From assembly GCF_051401765.1 (NCBI RefSeq), contig NW_027480423.1:15748001-15812000 (forward strand): DNA of 64,000 nt. The letters run 5' to 3'. The translations under genes were made by a program, and so were the position numbers. The notes beneath the pieces were generated by a model, which was given only the letters and a program-made list of their open reading frames with translations, searched no databases and was not told where the DNA came from. Origin of the DNA: Calliopsis andreniformis (Eukaryota > Arthropoda > Insecta > Hymenoptera > Andrenidae). Below, in pieces: positions 39,441-51,046 of the stretch. Position 1 is the first letter of the stretch. Every line of letters begins with the position of its first letter.

Positions 39441-42400
39441 TATACGATGGAAAAACTGTTGCATCTTTCTCGTATTTTATGCTTCTGGCGTTGACTGCTT
39501 AGGCCGTAACTATTCGATCTGGAGGAGCTAGGCGCTGGAGTGAAACCTAGGTTGCCCGGAACGTAGAAATGACAATAAATTTTACACTGGTAGCAATTAT
39601 TCGTTTTATACAATGGAAAAGCTGTTCTATTTATTTTGAATTTAATGCTTCGGGCGTTGACTTCTAAGGCCCTAACTGTTTGAACTGGTGGAGCAACGCC
39701 CTAGTGTGAAGCCTAGGCTGCCCGGAACGTAGGAATGACCATAACTTTTACACTGGTAGCAATTATTCGTTTTATACAATGGAAAAACCGTTCTATTTAT
39801 TTTGTGTTTTATGCTTCGGGCGTTGGCTTCTAAGGCCCTAACTGCATGATCTGGTGGAGCAACGCCCTAGAGTGAAGCCTAGGTTGCCCGGAACTTGGAA
39901 ATGACCATAACTTTCAAACTGGTTGCTATTATTCGCTTTATAAGGTGGAAAAACTGTTATATTTATATTGTATTTTATGCTTCTAGCGTTGACTTCTTAG
40001 GCCCTAACTATTCGATCTGGTGGAACAACGCCGTAGAGTGAAGCCTAGGTTGCCCGGAACGTAGAAATGACCATTACTTTCACACTGTTTGCAATTATTC
40101 CTTTTATACGATGGAAAACTGTTGTATTTATATCGTATTTTATGCTTCTGGCGTTGACTTCTAAGGACGTAACTATTCGATCTGGCGGAGCAACGCCCTA
40201 GAGTGAAGCCTATGTTGCTCGGAATGTAGAAATGACCATAACTTTCACACTGGTTGCAATTATTCGTTTTATACGATGGAAAAGCTGTTGCATCTTCATC
40301 GTATTTTATGCTTCTGGCGTTGACTTCTTAGGCCGTAACTATTCGATCTGGAGGAGCAACGCCCTGGAGTGAAACCTAGGTTGCCCGGAACGTAGAAATG
40401 ACCATAACTTTTACACTGGTAGCAATTATTCGTTTTATACAATGGAAAAACTGTTCTATTTGTTTGAATTTAATGCTTCGGGCGTTCACTTCTTAGGCCC
40501 TAACTATTCGATCTGGTGGAACAACACCGTAGAGTGAAGCCTAGGTTGCCCGGAACGTAGAAATGACCATTACTTTCACACTGGTTGCAATCATTCGTTT
40601 TATACGATGGAAAAGCTGTTGTATTTATACTGTATTTTATGCCTCTGGCGTTGACTTCTAAGGCCGTAGCTATTAGATGTGGTGGAGCAAGGCCCTAGAG
40701 TGACGCCTAGGGTGCTCGGAACGTAGAAATGACCATTACTTTCACACTGGTTGCAATTATTCGTTTTATACGATGGAAAAACTGTTGCATTTATATTGTA
40801 TTTTATGCTTCTGGCGTTCACTTCTTAGGCCCTAACTATTCGATCTGGTGGAGCAACGCCCTAGAGCGAAGCCTAGGTTGCCCGGAACGTAGAAATGAGC
40901 ATCACTTTCAAACTGGTTGCAATTAATCCTGTTATACGATGGAAAAACTGTTGTATTTTTATTGCATTTTATGCTTCGGGCATTGACTTCTAAGGCCCTA
41001 ACTATTCAATCTGTTGGAGCAACGCCCTAGGGTGAAGCCTAGGTAGCTCGGAAAGTAGAAATGACCATAACTTTCATACTGGTTGCAATTATTCGTTTCA
41101 TACGATGGAAAACCTGTTGTATTTATATCTTATTTTATGCTTCTGGCGTTCACTTCTTAGACCCTAACTATTCGATCTGGTGGAACAACGGCCTAGGGTG
41201 AAGCCTAGGTTGCCCGGAACGTAGAATTGACCATAACTTTTACACTGGTAGCAATTATTCGTTTTATATGATGGAAAAACTGTTCTATTTAACTTGTATT
41301 TTATGCTTCGGGCGTTGACTCCTAAGACCCTAACTATTCAATCTGTTGGAGCAACGCCCTAGGGTGAAGCCTAGGTTGCCCGGAAAGTAGAAATGACCAT
41401 AACTTTCACTCTGGTAGCAATTATTCGTTTTATACAATGGAAAAACTGTTCTATTTATTCTGTATTTTATGCTTCGGGCGTTGACTTCTAAGGCCCTAAC
41501 TATTCGATCTGGTTGAGCAACGCACTCGAGTGAAGCCTAGGTTGCCCGGTACGTATAAATGACCATCACTTTCAAATTGGTTGCAATTATTCCTGTTATA
41601 TGATGGAAAAACTGTTGTATTTTTATTGCATTTTATGCTTCGGGCATTGACTTCTAAGGCCCTACTATACAATCTGTTGGAGCAGCGCCCTAGGGTGAAG
41701 CCTAGGTTGCCCGGAAAGTAGAAATGACCATAACTTTCATACTGGTTGCAATTATTCGTTTTATATGATGGAAAAACTGTTGTATTTATATTGTATATTA
41801 TGCTTCTGGCATTCACTTCTTAGGCCCTAACTATTCGATCTGGTGGAACAACGGCCTAGGGTGAAGCCTAGGTCGCCCGGAACGTAGAAATGACCATAAC
41901 TTTTACACTGGTAGCAATTATTCGTTTTATACAATGGAAAAACTGTTCTATTTATTTTGTATTTAATGCTTCGGGCGTTGGCTTCTAAGGCCCTAACTGT
42001 TTGACCTGGTGGAGCAACGCCCTATAGTGAAGCCTAGGTTGCCCGGTACGTAGAAATGACCATCACTTTCAAACTGGTTGCAATTATTCGTTTTATACGA
42101 TGGAAAAGCTGTTCTATTTATATCGTATTTTATGCTTCTGGCGTTGACTTCTTGGGCCCTAACTATTCCATCAGGAGGAACAACGCCCTAGGGTGAAGCC
42201 TAGGTTGCCCGGAAAGTAGAAATGACCATAACTTTCACACTGGTAGCAATTATTCGTTTTATACGATGGAAAAGCTGTTGTATTTATATCGTATTTTATG
42301 CTTCTGGCGTTGACTTCTAAGGCCGTAACTATTCGATCTGGTGGAGCAACGCCCTAGAGTGACGCCTAGGGTGCTCGGAACGTAGGAATGACCATAACTT

Positions 42401-42591
42401 TCACACTGGTAGCAATTATTCGTTTTATACGATGGAAAAGCTGTTGTATTTATATTGTATTTTATGCTTCTGGCGTTCACTTCTTAGGCCCTAACTATTC
42501 GATCTGGTGGAACAACGCCCTAGAGTGAGGCCTAGGTTGCTCGGAATGTAGAAATGACCATAACTTTCACACTGGTTGCAATTATTCGTTA
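39441..42591. repeat. HOR block 1, 19 monomers (3,151 bp)
   Basis: Numbering the monomers 1-19 by the T-rich stretch: 1 gcatctttctcg, 2 ttttgaattta, 3 aaccgttc, 4 ttatatttatattg, 5 a shortened gatggaaaactg with ggacgtaac, 6 gcatcttcatcg, 7 ttctatttgtttg, 8 ttgtatttatactg with cctctgg, 9 gcatttatattg, 10 tttttattgcat, 11 tatcttatttt, 12 ttctatttaacttg, 13 ttctatttattctg, 14 tttttattgcat with ctactatac, 15 ttgtatattatgc, 16 tttgtatttaatgc, 17 ttctatttatatcg, 18 ttgtatttatatcg, 19 ttgtatttatattg with ttcac. Similarity to the other blocks extends about 85 bp to the left of this start. Confidence 0.9.
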
Positions 42592-45242
42592 TATACGATG
42601 GAAAAACTGTTGCATCTTTCTCGTATTTTATGCTTCTGGCGTTGACTGCTTAGGCCGTAACTATTCGATCTGGAGGAGCAAGGCGCTGGAGTGAAACCTA
42701 GGTTGCCCGGAACGTAGAAATGACAATAAATTTTACACTGGTAGCAATTATTCGTTTTATACAATGGAAAAGCTGTTCTATTTATTCTGAATTTAATGCT
42801 TCGGGCGTTGACTTCTAAGGCCCTAACTGTTTGAACTGGTGGAGCAACGCCCTAGTGTGAAGCCTAGGCCCGGAACGTAGGAATGACCATAACTTTTACA
42901 CTGGTAGCAATTATTCGTTTTATACAATGGAAAAACCGTTCTATTTATTTTGTGTTTTATGCTTCGGGCGTTGGCTTCTAAGACCCTAACTGCATGATCT
43001 GGTGGAGCAACGCCCTAGAGTGAAGCCTAGGTTGCCCGGAACTTGGAAATGACCATAACTTTCACACTGGTTGCTATTATTCGTTTTATAAGATGGAAAA
43101 ACTGTTATATTTATATTGTATTTTATGCTTCTAGCGTTGACTTCTTAGGCCCTAACTATTCGATCTGGTGGAACAACGCCGTAGAGTGAAGCCTAGGTTG
43201 CCCGGAACGTAGAAATGACCATTACTTTCACACTGTTTGCAATTATTCCTTTTATACGATGGAAAACTGTTGTATTTATATCGTATTTTATGCTTCTGGC
43301 GTTGACATCTAAGGACCTAACTATTCGATCTGGTGCAGCAGCGCCCTAGAGTGAAGCCTAGGTTGCTCGGAATGTAGAAATGACCATTACTTTCACACTG
43401 GTTGCAATCATTCGTTTTATACGATGGAAAAACTGTTGCATTTATATTGTATTTTATGCTTCTGGCGTTCACTTCTTAGGCCCTAACTATTCGATCTGGT
43501 GGAGCAACGCCCTAGAGCGAAGCCTAGGTTGCCCGGAACGTAGAAATGAGCATCACTTTCAAACTGGTTGCAATTAATCCTGTTATACGATGGAAAAACT
43601 GTTGTATTTTTATTGCATTTTATGCTTCGGGCATTGACTTCTAAGGCCCTAACTATTCAATCTGTTGGAGCAACGCCCTAGGGTGAAGCCTAGGTAGCTC
43701 GGAAAGTAGAAATGACCATAACTTTCATACTGGTTGCAATTATTCGTTTCATACGATGGAAAACCTGTTGTATTTATATCTTATTTTATGCTTCTGGCGT
43801 TCACTTCTTAGACCCTAACTATTCGATCTGGTGGAACAACGGCCTAGGGTGAAGCCTAGGTTGCCCGGAACGTAGAATTGACCATAACTTTTACACTGGT
43901 AGCAATTATTCGTTTTATATGATGGAAAAACTGTTCTATTTACCTTGTATTTTATGCTTCGGGCGTTGACTCCTAAGACCCTAACTATTCAATCTGTTGG
44001 AGCAACGCCCTAGGGTGAAGCCTAGGTTGCCCGGAAAGTAGAAATGACCATAACTTTCACTCTGGTAGCAATTATTCGTTTTATACAATGGAAAAACTGT
44101 TCTATTTATTCTGTATTTTATGCTTCGGGCGTTGACTTCTAAGGCCCTAACTATTCGATCTGGTTGAGCAACGCACTCGAGTGAAGCCTAGGTTGCCCGG
44201 TACGTATAAATGACCATCACTTTCAAATTGGTTGCAATTATTCCTGTTATATGATGGAAAAACTGTTGTATTTTTATTGCATTTTATGCTTCGGGCATTG
44301 ACTTCTAAGGCCCTACTATACAATCTGTTGGAGCAGCGCCCTAGGGTGAAGCCTAGGTTGCCCGGAAAGTAGAAATGACCATAACTTTCATACTGGTTGC
44401 AATTATTCGTTTTATATGATGGAAAAACTGTTGTATTTATATTGTATATTATGCTTCTGGCATTCACTTCTTAGGCCCTAACTATTCGATCTGGTGGAGC
44501 AACGGCCTAGGGTGAAGCCTAGGTCGCCCGGAACGTAGAAATGACCATAACTTTTACACTGGTAGCAATTATTCGTTTTATACAATGGAAAAACTGTTCT
44601 ATTTATTTTGTATTTAATGCTTCGGGCGTTGGCTTCTAAGGCCCTAACTGTTTGGCCTGGTGGAGCAACGCCCTATAGTGAAGCCTAGGTTGCCCGGTAC
44701 GTAGAAATGACCATCACTTTCAAACTGGTTGCAATTATTCGTTTTATACGATGGAAAAGCTGTTCTATTTATATCGTATTTTATGCTTCTGGCGTTGACT
44801 TCTTGGGCCCTAACTATTCCATCAGGAGGAACAACGCCCTAGGGTGAAGCCTAGGTTGCCCGGAAAGTAGAAATGACCATAACTTTCACACTGGTAGCAA
44901 TTATTCGTTTTATACGATGGAAAAGCTGTTGTATTTATGTCGTATTTTATGCTTCTGGCGTTGACTTCTAAGGCCGTAACTATTCGATCTGGTGGAGCAA
45001 CGCCCTAGAGTGACGCCTAGGGTGCTCGGAACGTAGAAATGACCATAACTTTCATACTGGTTGCAATTATTCGTTTTATAGGATGGAAAACCTGTTGTAT
45101 TTATATTGTATTTTATGCTTCTGGCGTTCACTTCTTAGGCCCTAACTATTCGATCTGGTGGAACAACGCCCTAGAGTGAGGCCTAGGTTGCTCGGAATGT
45201 AGAAATGACCATAACTTTCACACTGGTTGCAATTATTCGTTA
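42592..45242. repeat. HOR block 2, 16 monomers (2,651 bp)
   Basis: It follows block 1 order but lacks monomers 6, 7 and 8. The fifth unit begins like monomer 5 (gatggaaaactg) and ends with catctaaggacc and gcagcagcgcc, which are absent from block 1. The sixth begins like monomer 8 (caatcattcg) and ends like monomer 9 (gcatttatattg). Both are therefore hybrids made by in-register crossovers within a monomer. A 3 bp deletion (gcctaggcccgg in place of gcctaggctgcccgg) at 42,865 distinguishes this block. Confidence 0.9.
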
Positions 45243-48200
45243 TATACGATGGAAAAACTGTTGCATCTTTCTCGTATTTTATGCTTCTGGCGTTGACTGC
45301 TTAGGCCGTAACTATTCGATATGGAGGAGCAAGGCGCTGGAGTGAAACCTAGGTTGCCCGGAACGTAGAAATGACAATAAATTTTACACTGGTAGCAATT
45401 ATTCGTTTTATACAATGGAAAAGCTGTTCTATTTATTTTGAATTTAATGCTTCGGGCGTTGACTTCTAAGGCCCTAACTGTTTGAACTGGTGGAGCAACG
45501 CCCTAGTGTGAAGCCTAGGCTGCCCGGAACGTAGGAATGACCATAACTTTTACACTGGTAGCAATTATTCGTTTTATACAATGGAAAAACCGTTCTATTT
45601 ATTTTGTGTTTTATGCTTCGGGCGTTGGCTTCTAAGACCCTAACTGCATGATCTGGTGGAGCAACGCCCTAGAGTGAAGCCTAGGTTGCCCGGAACTTGG
45701 AAATGACCATAACTTTCACACTGGTTGCTATAATTCGTTTTATAAGATGGAAAAACTGTTATATTTATATTGTATTTTATGCTTCTAGCGTTGACTTCTT
45801 AGGCCCTAACTATTCAATCTGGTGGAACAACGCCGTAGAGTGAAGCCTAGGTTGCCCGGAACGTAGAAATGACCATTACTTTCACACTGTTTGCAATTAT
45901 TCCTTTTATACGATGGAAAACTGTTGTATTTATATCGTATTTTATGCTTCTGGCGTTGGATTCTAAGGACGTAACTATTCGATCTGGCGGAGCAACGCCC
46001 TAGAGTGAAGCCTATGTTGCTCGGAATGTAGAAATGACCATAACTTTCACACTGGTTGCAATTATTCGTTTTATACGATGGAAAAGCTGTTGCATCTTCA
46101 TCGTATTTTATGCTTCTGGCGTTGACTTCTTAGGCCGTAACTATTCGATCTGGAGGAGCAACGCCCTGGAGTGAAACCTAGGTTGCCCGGAACGTAGAAA
46201 TGACCATAACTTTTACACTGGTAGCAATTATTCGTTTTATACAATGGAAAAACTGTTCTATTTGTTTGAATTTAATGCTTCGGGCGTTCACTTCTTAGGC
46301 CCTAACTATTCGATCTGGTGGAACAACACCGTAGAGTGAAGCCTAGGTTGCCCGGAACGTAGAAATGACCATTACTTTCACACTGGTTGCAATCATTCGT
46401 TTTATACGATGGAAAAGCTGTTGTATTTATACTGTATTTTATGCCTCTGGCGTTGACTTCTAAGGCCGTAGCTATTAGATGTGGTGGAGCAAGGCCCTAG
46501 AGTGACGCCTAGGGTGCTCGGAACGTAGAAATGACCATTACTTTCACACTGGTTGCAATTATTCGTTTTATACGATGGAAAAACTGTTGCATTTATATTG
46601 TATTTTATGCTTCTGGCGTTCACTTCTTAGGCCCTAACTATTCGATCTGGTGGAGCAACGCCCTAGAGCGAAGCCTAGGTTGCCCGGAACGTAGAAATGA
46701 GCATCACTTTCAAACTGGTTGCAATTAATCCTGTTATACGATGGAAAAACTGTTGTATTTTTATTGCATTTTATGCTTCGGGCATTGACTTCTAAGGCCC
46801 TAACTATTCAATCTGTTGGAGCAACGCCCTAGGGTGAAGCCTAGGTAGCTCGGAAAGTAGAAATGACCATAACTTTCATACTGGTTGCAATTATTCGTTT
46901 CATACGATGGAAAACCTGTTGTATTTATATCTTATTTTATGCTTCTGGCGTTCACTTCTTAGACCCTAACTATTCGATCTGGTGGAACAACGGCCTAGGG
47001 TGAAGCCTAGGTTGCCCGGAACGTAGAATTGACCATAACTTTTACACTGGTAGCAATTATTCGTTTTATATGATGGAAAAACTGTTCTATTTACCTTGTA
47101 TTTTATGCTTCGGGCGTTGACTCCTAAGACCCTAACTATTCAATCTGTTGGAGCAACGCCCTAGGGTGAAGCCTAGGTTGCCCGGAAAGTAGAAATGACC
47201 ATAACTTTCACTCTGGTAGCAATTATTCGTTTTATACAATGGAAAAACTGTTCTATTTATTCTGTATTTTATGCTTCGGGCGTTGACTTCTAAGGCCCTA
47301 ACTATTCGATCTGGTTGAGCAACGCACTCGAGTGAAGCCTAGGTTGCCCGGTACGTATAAATGACCATCACTTTCAAATTGGTTGCAATTATTCCTGTTA
47401 TATGATGGAAAAGCTGTTGTATTTTTATTGCATTTTATGCTTCGGGCATTGACTTCTAAGGCCCTACTATACAATCTGTTGGAGCAGCGCCCTAGGGTGA
47501 AGCCTAGGTTGCCCGGAAAGTAGAAATGACCATAACTTTCATACTGGTTGCAATTTTTCGTTTTATATGATGGAAAAACTGTTGTATTTATATTGTATAT
47601 TATGCTTCTGGCATTCACTTCTTAGGCCCTAACTATTCGATCTGGTGGAACAACGGCCTAGGGTGAAGCCTAGGTCGCCCGGAACGTAGAAATGACCATA
47701 ACTTTTACACTGGTAGCAATTATTCGTTTTATACAATGAAAAACTGTTCTATTTATTTTGTATTTAATGCTTCGGGCGTTGGCTTCTAAGGCCCTAACTG
47801 TTTGACCTGGTGGAGCAACGCCCTATAGTGAAGCCTAGGTTGCCCGGTACGTAGAAATGACCATCACTTTCAAACTGGTTGCAATTATTCGTTTTATACG
47901 ATGGAAAAGCTGTTCTATTTATATCGTATTTTATGCTTCTGGCGTTGACTTCTTGGGCCCTAACTATTCCATCAGGAGGAACAACGCCCTAGGGTGAAGC
48001 CTAGGTTGCCCGGAAAGTAGAAATGACCATAACTTTCACACTGGTAGCAATTATTCGTTTTATGCGATGGAAAAGCTGTTGTATTTATATCGTATTTTAT
48101 GCTTCTGGCGTTGACTTCTAAGGCCGTAACTATTCGATCTGGTGGAGCAACGCCCTAGAGTGACGCCTAGGGTGCTCGGAACGTAGGAATGACCATAACT

Positions 48201-48392
48201 TTCACACTGGTAGCAATTATTCGTTTTATACGATGGAAAAGCTGTTGTATTTATATTGTATTTTATGCTTCTGGCGTTCACTTCTTAGGCCCTAACTATT
48301 CGATCTGGTGGAACAACGCCCTAGAGTGAGGCCTAGGTTGCTCGGAATGTAGAAATGACCATAACTTTCACACTGGTTGCAATTATTCGTTA
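45243..48392. repeat. HOR block 3, 19 monomers (3,150 bp)
   Basis: It has the same monomer order as block 1, including monomers 5-8 with ggacgtaac, gcatcttcatcg, ttctatttgtttg and ttgtatttatactg. It carries a few block-specific substitutions, for example ggcgttggattc in monomer 5 and one base missing in tacaatgaaaaactg at about 47,735. Block 1 and this block are 5,802 bp apart. Confidence 0.92.
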
Positions 48393-51046
48393 TATACGAT
48401 GGAAAAACTGTTGCATCTTTCTCGTATTTTATGCTTCTGGCGTTGACTGCTTAGGCCGTAACTATTCGATCTGGAGGAGCAAGGCGCTGGAGTGAAACCT
48501 AGGTTGCCCGGAACGTAGAAATGACAATAAATTTTACACTGGTAGCAATTATTCGTTTTATACAATGGAAAAGCTGTTCTATTTATTTTGAATTTAATGC
48601 TTCGGGCGTTGACTTCTAAGGCCCTAACTGTTTGAACTGGTGGAGCAACGCCCTAGTGTGAAGCCTAGGCTGCCCGGAACGTAGGAATGACCATAACTTT
48701 TACACTGGTAGCAATTATTCGTTTTATACAATGGAAAAACCGTTCTATTTATTTTGTGTTTTATGCTTCGGGCGTTGGCTTCTAAGACCCTAACTGCATG
48801 ATCTGGTGGAGCAACGCCCTAGAGTGAAGCCTAGGTTGCCCGGAACTTGGAAATGACCATAACTTTCACACTGGTTGCTATTATTCGTTTTATAAGATGG
48901 AAAAACTGTTATATTTATATTGTATTTTATGCTTCTAGCGTTGACTTCTTAGGCCCTAACTATTCGATCTGGTGGAACAACGCCGTAGAGTGAAGCCTAG
49001 GTTGCCCGGAACGTAGAAATGACCATTACTTTCACACTGTTTGCAATTATTCCTTTTATACGATGGAAAACTGTTGTATTTATATCGTATTTTATGCTTC
49101 TGGCGTTGACATCTAAGGACCTAACTATTCGATCTGGTGCAGCAGCGCCCTAGAGTGAAGCCTAGGTTGCTCGGAATGTAGAAATGACCATTACTTTCAC
49201 ACTGGTTGCAATCATTCGTTTTATACGATGGAAAAACTGTTGCATTTATATTGTATTTTATGCTTCTGGCGTTCACTTCTTAGGCCCTAACTATTCGATC
49301 TGGTGGAGCAACGCCCTAGAGCGAAGCCTAGGTTGCCCGGAACGTAGAAATGAGCATCACTTTCAAACTGGTTGCAATTAATCCTGTTATACGATGGAAA
49401 AACTGTTGTATTTTTATTGCATTTTATGCTTCGGGCATTGACTTCTAAGGCCCTAACTATTCAATCTGTTGGAGCAACGCCCTAGGGTGAAGCCTAGGTA
49501 GCTCGGAAAGTAGAAATGACCATAACTTTCATACTGGTTGCAATTATTCGTTTCATACGATGGAAAACCTGTTGTATTTATATCTTATTTTATGCTTCTG
49601 GCGTTCACTTCTTAGACCCTAACTATTCGATCTGGTGGAACAACGGCCTAGGGTGAAGCCTAGGTTGCCCGGAACGTAGAATTGACCATAACTTTTACAC
49701 TGGTAGCAATTATTCGTTTTATATGATGGAAAAACTGTTCTATTTACCTTGTATTTTATGCTTCGGGCGTTGACTCCTAAGACCCTAACTATTCAATCTG
49801 TTGGAGCAACGCCCTAGGGTGAAGCCTAGGTTGCCCGGAAAGTAGAAATGACCATAACTTTCACTCTGGTAGCAATTACTCGTTTTATACAATGGAAAAA
49901 CTGTTCTATTTATTCTGTATTTTATGCTTCGGGCGTTGACTTCTAAGGCCCTAACTATTCGATCTGGTTGAGCAACGCACTCGAGTGAAGCCTAGGTTGC
50001 CCGGTACGTATAAATGACCATCACTTTCAAATTGGTTGCAATTATTCCTGTTATATGATGGAAAAACTGTTGTATTTTTATTGCATTTTATGCTTCGGGC
50101 ATTGACTTCTAAGGCCCTACTATACAATCTGTTGGAGCAGCGCCCTAGGGTGAAGCCTAGGTTGCCCGGAAAGTAGAAATGACCATAACTTTCATACTGG
50201 TTGCAATTATTCGTTTTATATGATGGAAAAACTGTTGTATTTATATTGTATATTATGCTTCTGGCATTCACTTCTTAGGCCCTAACTATTCGATCTGGTG
50301 GAGCAACGGCCTAGGGTGAAGCCTAGGTCGCCCGGAACGTAGAAATGACCATAACTTTTACACTGGTAGCAATTATTCGTTTTATACAATGGAAAAACTG
50401 TTCTATTTATTTTGTATTTAATGCTTCGGGCGTTGGCTTCTAAGGCCCTAACTGTTTGGCCTGGTGGAGCAACGCCCTATAGTGAAGCCTAGGTTGCCCG
50501 GTACGTAGAAATGACCATCACTTTCAAACTGGTTGCAATTATTCGTTTTATACGATGGAAAAGCTGTTCTATTTATATCGTATTTTATGCTTCTGGCGTT
50601 GACTTCTTGGGCCCTAACTATTCCATCAGGAGGAACAACGCCCTAGGGTGAAGCCTAGGTTGCCCGGAAAGTAGAAATGACCATAACTTTCACACTGGTA
50701 GCAATTATTCGTTTTATACGATGGAAAAGCTGTTGTATTTATATCGTATTTTATGCTTCTGGCGTTGACTTCTAAGGCCGTAACTATTCGATCTGGTGGA
50801 GCAACGCCCTAGAGTGACGCCTAGGGTGCTCGGAACGTAGAAATGACCATAACTTTCATACTGGTTGCAATTATTCGTTTTATAGGATGGAAAACCTGTT
50901 GTATTTATATTGTATTTTATGCTTCTGGCGTTCACTTCTTAGGCCCTAACTATTCGATCTGGTGGAACAACGCCCTAGAGTGAGGCCTAGGTTGCTCGGA
51001 ATGTAGAAATGACCATAACTTTCACACTGGTTGCAATTATTCGTTA
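48393..51046. repeat. HOR block 4, 16 monomers (2,654 bp)
   Basis: It has the same order and the same two hybrid monomers as block 2. It lacks the 3 bp deletion seen there, which accounts for the 3 bp longer length. Finding both 19- and 16-monomer forms twice in strict alternation shows that the pair was amplified as one 35-monomer unit. Confidence 0.92.

Noticed and set aside
41496..41816. Open reading frames of 60-109 codons, some repeated almost unchanged (for example at 41,496, 44,147, 47,298 and 49,951, minus strand)
   Set aside because: They lie entirely in satellite monomers. Their similarity follows from HOR copying of DNA, they occur on both strands over the same bases, and the 166 bp unit rotates the frame every monomer. 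No start context, codon bias or domain supports coding.
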